A DNA stretch of 64,000 nt from Natrinema marinum (GTDB lineage Archaea; Halobacteriota; Halobacteria; Halobacteriales; Natrialbaceae). This document shows, in pieces, positions 51,668-60,957 of the stretch. Under the pieces are notes generated by a model. That model did not search any database and had not been told where the DNA came from. It saw nothing but the letters and a program-made list of their open reading frames with translations. The position numbers and the translations under genes were made by a program. How positions within the stretch are numbered: the stretch's first letter is position 1; every line of letters begins with the position of its first letter. Where the stretch lies: positions 3,534,001 to 3,598,000 of the forward strand of contig NZ_CP100763.1 of assembly GCF_024296685.1 (NCBI RefSeq), in the 5' to 3' direction.

Positions 51668-51817
51668 CGGATGGCGGTACGCTCGCCGGAAGTGAGAACG
51701 TTACGGCGCGGTCGACCCGGTGGCGGCTTCGAAATACGAGCGAGATAGAAGTGCGGCGCCCGTAGACGGCTCCTCGAAAGCGTCAGAACCTGCGGTTCTG
51801 ACCGTCCGAACAGCGCT

Positions 51818-53080
51818 CTACGAGAGCTTTTCGATGTTGTTGACGACTTCTTCGGCGAACTCGCTGGTGGCGAGCTTCTCGGCGTCCTCGAGCTGGCGTT
51901 CGAGGTCGTAGGTGACCTTGCCCGAGGAGATGGTCTCCTCGACGGCGTCGCGGACGAGGTCGGCGGCGTCGTCCCAGCCGATGTAATCGAGCATCATGCG
52001 ACCCGAGAGGATCATGGCGGTCGGGTTGACCTTGTCCTGCCCCTCGTACTTGGGCGCGGAGCCGTGGACGGGTTCGGCCAGCAGGAGGCCGTCGCCGAAG
52101 TTGGACCCGGGAGCGATGCCGAGGCCGCCGATCTGTGCGCCGGCGGCGTCGGACATGTAGTCCCCGTTCAGGTTCATCGTCGCGATGACGTCGTAGTTGT
52201 CGGTGCGGGTCAGCAGCTGCTGGAGCATGTTGTCCGCGATGCGGTCGTTGACGACGAGCACGTCGTCGTCGGCCTCGCCGTCTTGCTCCTCCCAGAGGGT
52301 GTCCTCGGTGATGACCTCGTCGCCGTACTCCTCTTCTGCGACCTCGTAGCCCCAGTCGCGGAACTGGCCCTCGGTGAACTTCATGATGTTACCCTTGTGG
52401 ACCAGCGTGACCGAGTCGCGGTCGTGCTCGAGGGCGTAGTCGATGGCGCGGCGGACGAGTCGCTTCGTGCCGAACTCCGTGATCGGCTTGACGCCGATGC
52501 CGACGGGGCCGTCGTGGATGGTGTTGTCGAAGCCCATTTCGTCCTCGACGAACTCCTTGACCTGCTCGACTTCGTCGGTGCCTTCCTCCCACTCGATGCC
52601 GGCGTAGACGTCTTCCGTGTTCTCACGGAAGGTGACCATGTCCATCTGCTCGGGCTCGGAGACGGGGGACGGGACGCCGTCTAAGTGGTAGGTCGGGCGG
52701 ACGTTCGCGTAGAGGTCGAGCTTCTTGCGCAGCGCGACGTTCAGCGAGCGGAAGCCGGCGCCGACGGGCGTCGTCAGCGGACCCTTGATCGCGACGCGGT
52801 GTTCCTTGATGGCCTCGACGGTCTCGGCGGGCAGGTTCTCGTCGTACTTCTCGCGAGCGGATTCGCCGGCGTAGACGCGCATCCAGTTGATCTCGCGGCC
52901 GGTCGCGTCCGCGGCGGCCTCGAGGACCTTCTGTGCGGCGGGGCCGACGTCGCTTCCCACACCGTCACCGTAAATAATCGGAATAATCGGGTTGTCAGGT
53001 ACCTCGAGTTCGCCCTCGGTACCCTCTTTCAGCGTGATCTGCTCCCCTTCGTCGGGGACCTCGATCTTGTCGTAACTCAT
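51818..53080 (-). CDS. icd: Isocitrate dehydrogenase (NADP)
   Basis: A 420-aa TCA-cycle enzyme converting isocitrate to 2-oxoglutarate and CO2. Family signatures: IYGDGVGSDVGPAAQKVL, the substrate-binding SLNVALRKKLDLYANVRP, FRENTEDVYAGIEW, the LVHKGNIMKFTEGQF lysine loop, MNLNGDYMSDAAGAQIGGLGIAPG in pieces and the NADP-preference region EPVHGSAPKYEGQDKVNPTA. The start MSYDKIEV (53080) is preferred over upstream in-frame Mets in the preceding basic stretch. It is core-genome in codon use and lacks an operon partner. Confidence 0.96.
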   Translation of the reverse strand: MSYDKIEVPDEGEQITLKEGTEGELEVPDNPIIPIIYGDGVGSDVGPAAQKVLEAAADATGREINWMRVYAGESAREKYDENLPAETVEAIKEHRVAIKGPLTTPVGAGFRSLNVALRKKLDLYANVRPTYHLDGVPSPVSEPEQMDMVTFRENTEDVYAGIEWEEGTDEVEQVKEFVEDEMGFDNTIHDGPVGIGVKPITEFGTKRLVRRAIDYALEHDRDSVTLVHKGNIMKFTEGQFRDWGYEVAEEEYGDEVITEDTLWEEQDGEADDDVLVVNDRIADNMLQQLLTRTDNYDVIATMNLNGDYMSDAAGAQIGGLGIAPGSNFGDGLLLAEPVHGSAPKYEGQDKVNPTAMILSGRMMLDYIGWDDAADLVRDAVEETISSGKVTYDLERQLEDAEKLATSEFAEEVVNNIEKLS

Positions 53081-53728
53081 CTCGTCTACACGGTTCTTCG
53101 ACGGGGGTAAAAGGTCTACCATTTCCATCGCGGTCCGGCAAAAGTTGAACGATACGCAGTCGACGCGGGCGCGACAATACCGTTGCAATCGCCCGACCAC
53201 ACGGCCGAGACCGCTATTTTATCGCATCAACACCGATACAAAGTCCGTTAAATGAAGGGGGAGATCGCCGCAAAATCGGCACTTCGCGACGGAGAGCGAG
53301 GAGCCGTCCGTCCACTCACCGCCCATCGGATCGCTCGGTGGCGGAAAATCGCGGCCGACCGCCCCTCGAGGCCGGTGGATCCACCCGCCGGGTGTTCGTT
53401 CGTGCCGTCGGCCTCGCGGGCAGCGGTCGCCTTCGAGCCGGCGTCAGCGTGCCAGTGACGCCCCGCTCGGTTCGCTGGCGTCTCTCACGCCGATCGATTC
53501 GAAGTGCCGGCGGGGTATAACCCGTGGCGACCGTTTCACGGCTGGCGACGCCGATACGGACGATTTCTCTCGCAAACGGTCGGGTCTGGAACCTGTTCGA
53601 CTCGCTCGAGATCGGCGAGACGCCGACTCGAGGCCGGGCCGCGCCCCCATACTGCCGTCGCGGTGGCCAGGCGCATCGGTCCGCGGAGAGACGGAACCTC
53701 TTTTTATCGATCGGTGTAACCCGGATGC
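53081..53728. other. Intergenic between icd and map
   Basis: About 650 bp, GC-rich after the AT-rich icd promoter zone (near 53210-53250). Frames here are arginine-rich and short. A plus-strand stretch near 53376-53440 reads STRRVFVRAVGLAGSG, reminiscent of a Tat signal, but no mature protein follows, so a decayed fragment is possible. The last 60 bp contain the map promoter region. Confidence 0.5.
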
Positions 53729-54625
53729 ATGGCCGAATCCGAGGTGGACCTCGAGTCCGAGCAGTACGAAAAACACCGCGAAGCCGGGGAGATACTCGCG
53801 CAGGTGCGCGAGGAGACCGCCGAGCGCGTCGAGGTCGGCGTGAGCCACCTTGAGGTCGCCGAGTGGGCCGAAGATCGCATTCGGGAACTCGGCGGTCAGC
53901 CCGCGTTCCCGGTCAATATCTCCGTCGACGAGGAGGCGGCCCACGCGACGCCATCGATCGACGACGAGACGACCTTCGGCGAGGAGATGATCAACTTGGA
54001 CATCGGCGTCCACGTCGATGGCTGGCTGGCCGACACCGCCGTCACCGTCGACCTCTCGGGCAACCCCGAACTGGCCGAGGCCTCCGAGCAGGCCCTCGAA
54101 GCCGCCCTCGAGATCGTCGAACCGGGCGTCGACACCGGCGAGATCGGTACCGAGATCGAGGACATCATTGACGGCTACGGCTACAACCCGGTCGTCAACC
54201 TCACCGGCCACGGGCTTGGTCACTGGGAGCAACACACCAGTCCGAACATCCCCAACCGCGCCGTCTCGCAGGGCGCGACGCTCGAGGTCGGCGACGTGGT
54301 CGCGATCGAACCGTTCGCGACCGACGGCGGTGGCAAGGTCACCGAGGGCGCGACCGAGGAGATCTTCTCGCTCGAGCGCGAGGGGACCGTCCGCAACCGG
54401 CAGGCTCGTGAGGCCTTGAACCAGATCACCGAGGAGTTCCGCACGCTGCCCTTCGCGACGCGGTGGCTCGAGACCGACCGTCCGGAGATGGCGCTGCGCC
54501 GACTCAAGCGCAACGACATCGTCCACAGCTACCCGGTGCTCAAGGAAGATGACGGGTTCCTCGTCAGTCAGAAAGAGCACACGATCATCGTCACCGAAGA
54601 CGGCTGCGAAGTGACGACCGAGTGA
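53729..54625 (+). CDS. map: Methionine aminopeptidase, type II
   Basis: A 298-aa dinuclear metal enzyme removing N-terminal methionine from new proteins. Pita-bread fold with the metal ligands in INLDIGVHVDGWLADTAVT (Asp/Asp), GHGLGHWEQH (His), AIEPFAT (Glu) and QKEHTIIV (Glu), plus the conserved HGL..GH loop. The type II insertion between metal ligands is present. The start (MAESEVDLES) lies about 10 bp after TTTTTATCG, which could be a TATA-like element for a short leader. Confidence 0.96.
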   Translation: MAESEVDLESEQYEKHREAGEILAQVREETAERVEVGVSHLEVAEWAEDRIRELGGQPAFPVNISVDEEAAHATPSIDDETTFGEEMINLDIGVHVDGWLADTAVTVDLSGNPELAEASEQALEAALEIVEPGVDTGEIGTEIEDIIDGYGYNPVVNLTGHGLGHWEQHTSPNIPNRAVSQGATLEVGDVVAIEPFATDGGGKVTEGATEEIFSLEREGTVRNRQAREALNQITEEFRTLPFATRWLETDRPEMALRRLKRNDIVHSYPVLKEDDGFLVSQKEHTIIVTEDGCEVTTE

Positions 54626-54745
54626 GTGTCCGTCGGCAGTTCGAATCGGTAATATCGAGGCCGACCGGGACGCGCTCGGCAGATACTGAATTCGGGAGAC
54701 CGGGCAACGAGGGCGGTTACAGCGACGACTGTACTCGAATCGTCT

Positions 54746-54946
54746 TCAGGCGTTGTTCATCCGCTGGCTCGTCCGGTTCCCACACCGCTGGCACTCGGCC
54801 ACGCGGTACGGTTCGCGGGAGAACTGCGCGTTTTCTTTCTTGAGGCTCTCGGTCCGGATCTGCACGGAGACCTCGTGGAGGGTATCTAAATCGCATTCCT
54901 CGCAGTGCTCGGTCATCCCGTTGAATGAGTTGTCGGTCGTTGCCAT
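54746..54946 (-). CDS. DUF7835-like putative zinc-ribbon protein
   Basis: A 66-aa protein from MATTDNSFNGMTEHCEEC. Two CxxC pairs (CEEC, CQRC) about 40 residues apart frame a beta-rich middle (LHEVSVQIRTES) and a Phe/Tyr segment, giving a small zinc beta-ribbon. It is common and often co-conserved in haloarchaea; the exact role is unknown. A slightly upstream in-frame Met (54970) is less likely. Confidence 0.7.
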   Translation of the reverse strand: MATTDNSFNGMTEHCEECDLDTLHEVSVQIRTESLKKENAQFSREPYRVAECQRCGNRTSQRMNNA

Positions 54947-55201
54947 TACTGGATTACTTGCAGTAGCCACCTCTTAAACCCATCCTTCATTTTGAAACGT
55001 GAGTTGCAAAAACCGCAAGAGGGCATTAACATCGGCATAATGCGGCGTCGAGAGGCCCTTAGACCGTTTAGAACGCGCTCTCGTCTATTCAAGCCGACCT
55101 TGTGCGCTACCGTCGCGCGAATTCGACCGGCGAACACGGACCTGATCGCCGTGCGTGGCGGGGACTGAAACCCTTTTGGCGCGCCTCGAGTGGTACCCGA
55201 T
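54947..55201. other. Divergent promoter region of the zinc-ribbon and HIT genes
   Basis: 255 bp with AT-rich patches near 54955-54995 and 55020-55040. No gene is credible. The HIT start is preceded by a GC-rich stretch without a clear TATA. Confidence 0.4.
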
Positions 55202-55744
55202 ATGGACCAGGTGTTCGCACCGTGGCGGATCGAGTGGATCAGACGCGAGGAGAAGAACCCGGACATCGAGGAGTGCGTCTTCTGTGAACTGCCCGAACGG
55301 GACGCCGACCGCGACAACCGGATCGTCGCGCGCAGCGAGCACGCGTTCGTCATGCTGAACAACTATCCGTACAACCCGGGCCACGCGATGGTCATCCCTC
55401 ACACACATACGGGCGAGTACACCGCACTCACCGACGAGACGCTGCTCGATCACGCCCGCTTGAAACAGCGAACGTTCGACGCCCTCGAGGCTGCCTTCGA
55501 TCCCGACGGCTTCAATGCCGGCTTGAACCTCGGTGACGGGGCCGGCGGCTCGATCGACGACCACCTGCACACCCACGTCGTCCCGCGGTGGCAGGGCGAT
55601 ACGAACTTCATGCCCGTCATCGGCGACACGACGGTAATCGTCGAAGCGCTCGAGGCGACCTACGACCACCTTCACGACGCCTTCGCCGCCCAGGACGGCG
55701 CGACCGTCTCCGACGAGGCCGACGCGGTCGCGTTCGATCGCTGA
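55202..55744 (+). CDS. HIT-family hydrolase
   Basis: A 180-aa protein of the branch-1 HIT (Hint-like/Fhit-like) type. A zinc-like pair (CVFCEL near 26-31) precedes the nucleotide-binding helices (NYPYNPGHAMVIPHTHTGE) and the catalytic HxHxH-like motif DDHLHTHVVPRW (about 124-135). It would hydrolyse nucleotide phosphoramidates or dinucleoside polyphosphates. The start MDQVFAPW is preferred to a GTG 12 bp upstream. It is core-genome in style. Confidence 0.9.
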   Translation: MDQVFAPWRIEWIRREEKNPDIEECVFCELPERDADRDNRIVARSEHAFVMLNNYPYNPGHAMVIPHTHTGEYTALTDETLLDHARLKQRTFDALEAAFDPDGFNAGLNLGDGAGGSIDDHLHTHVVPRWQGDTNFMPVIGDTTVIVEALEATYDHLHDAFAAQDGATVSDEADAVAFDR

Positions 55745-55859
55745 GTCGGACAGTCGGTCGTCGCTTTGTGGGACGGCGACGCGACAGCGTCGCCACTGCC
55801 AGCAATCCGGGCCGGGCATCCGGACACTTTTCCCACTCATTATCGTGTGTCACGATAGC

Positions 55860-56273
55860 ATGGAGTACGAAGTGGTCCACACTGACGACGTACCGCTCAC
55901 CGACCTCTCAGACGTCGACGAGATCCCGCCCGACCTACACATCCGGGCGATCGACGAGGTCTTCGACACCGATTCGCTCAACGTGAAACTCTGGTACTTC
56001 GAACCCGGCGAGGAGATCGGGTATCACGCGCACAACGAACAGGAGGAACTGTACTACGTCCTCGAGGGCGAGTTCTCGCTGAAACTCGGTCGTTCCGGCG
56101 AGGAAGAGTACGTCGACGCCGGCCCCGGAACGTTCTGGATCGCGAAACCCGAGGTCGGCCACGGCCATCGCAACGTCGGCGACGAAGAAGGCGTGATTCT
56201 GGCGGTCGGCGCGCCCGCAGTCGAAGATCCAGGCGTCGATCCTCACGGGCTCGACGAGAGCGACGACGCGTAG
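55860..56273 (+). CDS. Cupin-domain protein
   Basis: A 137-aa cupin. Motif 1 is GEEIGYHAHNEQEELYYVLEGE (His/His/Glu ligands) and motif 2 is GPGTFWIAKPEVGHGHRNVG. It resembles small cupin dioxygenase- or isomerase-like proteins, but no substrate can be assigned. The ATG at 55860 is preferred over a GTG 15 bp upstream. It is distinct in sequence from the cupin at 48741. Confidence 0.85.
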   Translation: MEYEVVHTDDVPLTDLSDVDEIPPDLHIRAIDEVFDTDSLNVKLWYFEPGEEIGYHAHNEQEELYYVLEGEFSLKLGRSGEEEYVDAGPGTFWIAKPEVGHGHRNVGDEEGVILAVGAPAVEDPGVDPHGLDESDDA

Positions 56274-56310
56274 CGGTCGGTACCCGTTCGCCACCCCCAG
56301 GCGTACACCC

Positions 56311-56547
56311 TCAGGCGTAGGTCGTCTCGAGGTAGTCGAGGATACGCTCCGATTCGGCCATCGTCACGCCGCGGTCGTCGTCGACGACGATCGGCACCTG
56401 TCGCTGGCCCGAGACGCGCTTGACCTCGTTGCGTTTCGAGTGCAGTCCCTCGACCCAGACGCTCTCGTAGTCGATGTCGAGTTCCTCGAGCCGGTCGACG
56501 ACGTGCTCGCAGAACGGACAGCCCTCCAGTCGGTAGAGCGTGAGCAT
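56311..56547 (-). CDS. Glutaredoxin-like protein
   Basis: A 78-aa thioredoxin-fold protein beginning MLTLYRLEGCPFCEHVVDRL. The CPFC active site (Cys10, Cys13) and the cis-proline segment QVPIVVDDDRG identify a glutaredoxin/NrdH-like protein. It likely acts as a thiol-disulfide exchange factor; haloarchaea use gamma-glutamylcysteine and coenzyme thiols rather than glutathione. It ends 37 bp from the convergent cupin stop. Confidence 0.92.
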   Translation of the reverse strand: MLTLYRLEGCPFCEHVVDRLEELDIDYESVWVEGLHSKRNEVKRVSGQRQVPIVVDDDRGVTMAESERILDYLETTYA

Positions 56548-56674
56548 GTCCGACGGTACGGCACAGTTCCTCAAAAGGGTACGCCTCAAGCGCCGCCGGC
56601 CAACGGTGCCGGCGCTGGATGGGCCAACGAGTGTTGCCACAATAGCTAAGATTCGCCGTCCTAAGTCGATACCG

Positions 56675-58627
56675 ATGGACGCGAGCTCGTATCGTGAAGC
56701 GCTTTATGAGGTGTTCGTCGGGACGGACCACGATGTCGAGACGCAGATTGCTCACGCTCTCGAGATCGGCACGGAGTATTTCGATCTTCCGATCGGATTT
56801 CTCACCCGCATCGAGGATGGGACACAGACGATCGTACACGCGACGGGCTCGCACGACCTGCTCCAGCCGGGGGAGTCCTGCCCGCTCGAGGAGGCCTACT
56901 GTCGGCGAACCGTCGAGATGGACGCACCGCTGGCCGTCCAGCACGCCTCGGCGTCGCCAGTGATTTCGGAGACCGCGGTCGAGACGTTCGATCTCGGGAC
57001 GTACATCGGCAGCAAGGTCGTGGTTGACGACGACCTCTACGGCACCGTCTGTTTCGCTGCCGAAGACGAACGCGGCGCTCCCTTTTCGGAGGCCAAAGAG
57101 ACCTTTCTCGAACTACTGACGAAACTGATCGAGCAGGCGATCGAGCGACGCGCCCACGAGCGCGAACTCCGGGAGCGGACCGAGCGACTCGAGCGGGAGA
57201 AACGGCGCTTCGAGGGGATCGCCGAGACCAGCTTCGATATCCTGTTCCGGATCGGGCTCGAGACGGAGTTTACCTACGTTTCCTCGGCGGTCGAACGCGT
57301 TCTGGGCTACGAGCCCGAGGCGCTGATCGGGCGACCGATCACCGAGTTCATCGCCGAGTCCTCGGCCGAGGCGGCGATAACGGGCTACTCGCAGGTGATC
57401 GACGGCACGCCGGTCGAGAACGTCAAACTCGAGTTCGTCGACGTGGACGGCGACCGCGTCGTGATCGAAGTCAACGGGACGCCGATCACCGACGACGGCG
57501 ACGTTCGTGGGGTGCAGGGCGTCGGCCGGGACGTGACGGCGCGGAGAGAACGCGAACGGGAACTCCGGATCAAGACGCGGGCGATGGACGAGGCGCGGAT
57601 CGGCATCTCGATTTCGGACGCCCGACAACCTGACGAGCCGCTCGTCTACGTCAACGACGGATTCGAGCGGGTGACGGGTTACGATGCGGCCGACGCGCTC
57701 GGGCGAAACTGTCGATTCCTGCAGGGCGAAGCGACGGATCCGGAGACAGTTGCTACGCTCCGCGAACGTATCGACGCCGACGAGCCGGTCTCGGTCGAGA
57801 TCCTCAACTATCGGGCCGACGGGACTCCGTTCTGGAATCAGGTCCGGGTCAGTCCGGTCGGGAACGACGACGGCAGTGTGACCCACTATCTGGGCTTTCA
57901 GACCGACATCACCGAGCGCAAGCGGACCGAACAGCTCGTCCGACTGCTCAACCGGGTGCTTCGCCACAACCTGCGCAACGACATGAACGTCCTCTTCGGG
58001 CTGGGCGACCGGCTCGAGACCGGCGCGGCCGACGACGCCGCGGCCCTGGGCGAGCAGCTCTCGGAGACCGCCGCGACACTGATCGAACTGAGCGAACAGG
58101 CCCGCGATCTGGAGCGCTATACCAGACGCGAGCGCGATCCACAGCGTCTCGCGCCCGACTCGCTGCTCGCTGCCGTTGCGGACGACTACCGAGAGCGGTT
58201 CCCGTCGGCGACCGTCGACGTGACCGCCCGCACCGACCGCGAGTTCTGTGCCGGCCCCGAACTCGAGCGGGCAGTGGCCGAACTCGTCGAGAACGCGCTG
58301 AAACACAACCCCGAACCCGAGCCGTGGGTGAGCCTGTCGGTCGACGACGACGATGGCCGACTCGTCCTGACCGTCGCGGACGACGGTCCCGGCATCGCCG
58401 AGATGGAGACCGCGGTCATCGCCAAGGGGGAGGAAGAGGCTCTCGAGCACGGCTCCGGACTGGGCCTCTGGCTGGTCAACTGGATCGTCACCCGCTACGG
58501 GGGCTCCTTCCAGATTCGAGCGGCGGACGACGGCGATGGCACCGTCGCGACCGTCCGCCTGCCCGGAGTCGGCCCTGACGACTCGCTCGAGGCGGTCGCA
58601 CAGCGGCCGACGGTCCTGTTCCGGTGA
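56675..58627 (+). CDS. LOV-domain sensor histidine kinase
   Basis: A 650-aa cytosolic kinase. A GAF-like domain (about 10-165: HALEIGTEYFDLPIGFLTRI) is followed by a PAS (about 190-295) and then a LOV domain (about 300-415) with GRNCRFLQG. The flavin-adduct cysteine is Cys346. VEILNYRADGTPFWNQVRV and GFQTDITER retain the flavin-contact Asn and Gln residues. HisKA has VLRHNLRNDMNVLFGL and HATPase_c has ENALKHNPEP, DDGPGIAEME and GSGLGLWLVNWIV. It should sense blue light via FMN. No receiver partner is adjacent. The ATG at 56675 is preferred to an upstream basic leader. Confidence 0.9.
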   Translation: MDASSYREALYEVFVGTDHDVETQIAHALEIGTEYFDLPIGFLTRIEDGTQTIVHATGSHDLLQPGESCPLEEAYCRRTVEMDAPLAVQHASASPVISETAVETFDLGTYIGSKVVVDDDLYGTVCFAAEDERGAPFSEAKETFLELLTKLIEQAIERRAHERELRERTERLEREKRRFEGIAETSFDILFRIGLETEFTYVSSAVERVLGYEPEALIGRPITEFIAESSAEAAITGYSQVIDGTPVENVKLEFVDVDGDRVVIEVNGTPITDDGDVRGVQGVGRDVTARRERERELRIKTRAMDEARIGISISDARQPDEPLVYVNDGFERVTGYDAADALGRNCRFLQGEATDPETVATLRERIDADEPVSVEILNYRADGTPFWNQVRVSPVGNDDGSVTHYLGFQTDITERKRTEQLVRLLNRVLRHNLRNDMNVLFGLGDRLETGAADDAAALGEQLSETAATLIELSEQARDLERYTRRERDPQRLAPDSLLAAVADDYRERFPSATVDVTARTDREFCAGPELERAVAELVENALKHNPEPEPWVSLSVDDDDGRLVLTVADDGPGIAEMETAVIAKGEEEALEHGSGLGLWLVNWIVTRYGGSFQIRAADDGDGTVATVRLPGVGPDDSLEAVAQRPTVLFR

Positions 58628-58700
58628 GACCACTTCTGGTCCGGTGTGACGAGACGGCCGCGACGCCGAGATTTTAGTGCTCGCGCGAGCATCCTCGCGT

Positions 58701-59180
58701 ATGCCACCGACCGAGGGCGAGACCGTCGCGGATTTCGAGGCGGTGCTTTGTGACGGCGAGACGTTTCGATCGACGGCGCTTTCGGACGCGCTCGGCGCCC
58801 GCGGGGGCGTCGTCGTCTCGACGGGCTTCGCGTTCAGCGCGATCGCACAGAACTGGTGGAAGCGATTCGTCCGCGCCGGCTGGGCCGAGTTCGACGACGT
58901 GTCGGTCCTCGGCGTGAGCCGGGACGGCCCGTACGCGCAAAACGAGTTCCTCCGCTGGCTGGACCGACCGGGCTTTCGCTTTTTCGCGGACGTCGACGGC
59001 ACAGTGAGCGAGTCGTTCGAGTTGCTAGCCGATCGCGAGCACATGGCCGGCGTCTCGACGCCGTGGCGCTCCGCGTTCGTTCTCGAGCCCGACCGCGAGG
59101 TGCGGTACGCCTTCGTCGCGGACGACTGGATCTCGCCGCTTCCCCGCGAGGAGATCGAAGCCGCCGTGGCGGAGCTCTGA
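58701..59180 (+). CDS. Redoxin-fold protein lacking the peroxidatic cysteine
   Basis: A 159-aa AhpC/TSA-like thioredoxin fold (VADFEAVLCDGETFRSTALSDA, FDDVSVLGVSRDGPYAQNEFL, TPWRSAFVLEPDREVRYAFVAD). The loop that normally carries the peroxidatic cysteine reads STGFAFSAIAQNWWKRF, with Ser46 in place of Cys, so peroxidase chemistry is unlikely. The only cysteine is Cys17. It may be a binding or structural relative. It ends 32 bp from a convergent HTH gene. Confidence 0.8.
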   Translation: MPPTEGETVADFEAVLCDGETFRSTALSDALGARGGVVVSTGFAFSAIAQNWWKRFVRAGWAEFDDVSVLGVSRDGPYAQNEFLRWLDRPGFRFFADVDGTVSESFELLADREHMAGVSTPWRSAFVLEPDREVRYAFVADDWISPLPREEIEAAVAEL

Positions 59181-59211
59181 GGTGCCGTCGGTCAGTGCGG
59201 CCCACGCCGCC

Positions 59212-59577
59212 TTAGGGCTCGCAGTAGAGCGTCTTGCCGTGGTGGGCACACTCGATCCGCAGCGGCTCGTCGTAGGTCACCGTGACGTGCTCGATCGCCT
59301 GGACGTAGTGGGCCGGCAGTCCGCCCTGGGAGCGCTCGTTGAGCTGTCGGATCAGACCGGCCTCCCGGAGGTTCTCGACCTTTCGGTAGGCCGTCGACTG
59401 GGGGAGTTCGAGCGCCTCGGCGATCTCGGGAACCGTCGTCGGCTCTTCGACGGACAGATACACCGCTCGCGCGTCCTCGTCCGAGAGTAGCTCGATGATG
59501 AGCGCCGGTACACACCCGAGTTCTCCGTCCCGTTCGGCGCGCGGACAGCGGGTCGGCTCCTCGATTGCGTTGCTCAT
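59212..59577 (-). CDS. Winged-helix transcriptional regulator
   Basis: A 121-aa protein from MSNAIEEPTRCPRAERDGEL. The winged helix spans about 28-95 (ALIIELLSDEDARAVYLSVEEP, TTVPEIAEALELPQSTAYRKVENL, REAGLIRQLNERS). It resembles TrmB/ArsR-like haloarchaeal regulators. Cys11 with Cys22 and the C-terminal CAHHGKTLYCEP could form a metal or redox site. The target is unknown; it neighbours the redoxin-like gene. The longer upstream frame is ignored. Confidence 0.82.
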   Translation of the reverse strand: MSNAIEEPTRCPRAERDGELGCVPALIIELLSDEDARAVYLSVEEPTTVPEIAEALELPQSTAYRKVENLREAGLIRQLNERSQGGLPAHYVQAIEHVTVTYDEPLRIECAHHGKTLYCEP

Positions 59578-59703
59578 ATCCCACGGTTCTTCCCGAACGG
59601 GGGTAGAGTCGTGCGCCGATTCCCGAACACTGGTACCCACCACGTGTTTCAAGCCCCTCGAGAACAGCCGTGGCGATCGAGCGACGACGGCGGTCCGCGA
59701 CCC

Positions 59704-60957
59704 CTACACCGGCGTCCCGAACGCGTACATCGTCTCGTGGGCCGTCACCTCGAGATCGACGAAATCGCCGGGCTCTATGCCGTAGTCGTCGGCGTTCTGG
59801 ACGATGATCTGACGGTAGGCGGAGTCGCGACACTTCACGGAGTCGGCGGTGCCCTCCTCGACGACGAGACAGTCCTCACGACGCTCGCCGACCATCCCCG
59901 CGTAGGCGTCGGCGACGATCTCGCGCTTGGCCGCGCTCATCTCCGTCGAGCGCTCCTTCTTGACCGTGCCGCCCAGCCCCTTCATGTCGGCGGCGTCGGT
60001 ACCCGGCCGCTTCGAGAACCGGGTGACGTTGATCTTCTCCGGGCGAGTCTCGCGCAGCAGGGCCATCGACTGCTCGTGGTCGTGGTCCGTTTCCGTCGGG
60101 AAGCCGACGATGAAGTCCGTCGAGAGCGTCCAGTAGTCCAGCGTCTCGTCGAAGGTCTCGACGACCTCGAGGTACTCCTCGACCTGGTGTTGGCGGCGCA
60201 TGTCGCCGAGCACGTCGTTCGAGCCCGACTGAACGGGTGCGTGCAGGAAGTCGTAGAGTTCGTCGCGTTCGGCGAAGACGTCGGCGAGTTTCTCGCGGAT
60301 GCCGTGGACGCCCTTCGGGTTGGCCATCCCCACGCGCACCCGGAAGTCACCCTCTATCTCGCAGATGCGCTCGAGCAGCCGGTGGAGCGTGCGCTCGCCG
60401 TCGTCCCAGCCGTAGACGCCGGTGTCCTGACCCGTGATGCGGATCTCTTTCGCGCCAGCGTGGATCAGCGCGCGGGCCTTCTCGACGTTTTCTTCGATCG
60501 GCGGCGAGTCGATCTTGCCCGTGGCCTGCTTCGTGATACAGTACGAACAGTCGGACATACAGCCACGCGCGATCGGCAGGATGCCGACGACGCCGTCGAG
60601 GATCGGCTCGGCGTCGGGGGTCGTCGTCGGACACTCGCCGTTGGTGACCGCTTCGGGGACCTCGTCCCAGTGAAGAACCTGTCCGTCGACGCCGGCCTGC
60701 CCGAACTCCTCGCCCTGAGCCAGAGCCATACAGCCGGTGATGAAGAGATCCGCCGTCTCGTCGGCGAGTTCCTCGGCCCGCCGGAGCATGTTGCGCTCGG
60801 TCTTCTCGACGACGGTGCAAGTGTTCAGGATGGCCACGTCGGCCTCCGCCGGCCCGTCGACCTGGTAGTGGCCCGCGTCGCGGAGCCGCCGCTCGATCTC
60901 GCGGCTCTCCCCGCGGTTGGACGTACAGCCGTACGTCTCGATGTGGTACCGGGCCAT
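59704..60957 (-). CDS. tRNA threonylcarbamoyladenosine methylthiotransferase (e-MtaB)
   Basis: A 417-aa radical SAM enzyme that adds a methylthio group to t6A37 of ANN-decoding tRNAs. N-terminal UPF0004 domain: MARYHIETYGCTSNRGESRE, TCTVVEKTERNMLRR and ITGCMALAQG supply the auxiliary cluster cysteines. The SAM cluster motif is IARGCMSDCSYCITKQATG (CxxxCxxC), followed by RITGQDTGVYGWD and the TRAM-like C-terminus. The archaeal/eukaryotic (CDKAL1-like) type is indicated by the MARYHIET start. The start at 60957 is chosen over 33 upstream bases. Confidence 0.93.
   Translation of the reverse strand: MARYHIETYGCTSNRGESREIERRLRDAGHYQVDGPAEADVAILNTCTVVEKTERNMLRRAEELADETADLFITGCMALAQGEEFGQAGVDGQVLHWDEVPEAVTNGECPTTTPDAEPILDGVVGILPIARGCMSDCSYCITKQATGKIDSPPIEENVEKARALIHAGAKEIRITGQDTGVYGWDDGERTLHRLLERICEIEGDFRVRVGMANPKGVHGIREKLADVFAERDELYDFLHAPVQSGSNDVLGDMRRQHQVEEYLEVVETFDETLDYWTLSTDFIVGFPTETDHDHEQSMALLRETRPEKINVTRFSKRPGTDAADMKGLGGTVKKERSTEMSAAKREIVADAYAGMVGERREDCLVVEEGTADSVKCRDSAYRQIIVQNADDYGIEPGDFVDLEVTAHETMYAFGTPV

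Noticed and set aside
53252-53728. Short plus-strand frames between icd and map
   Set aside because: They are arginine/serine-rich, overlap each other, and lack signals or homologous motifs beyond a weak Tat-like stretch.
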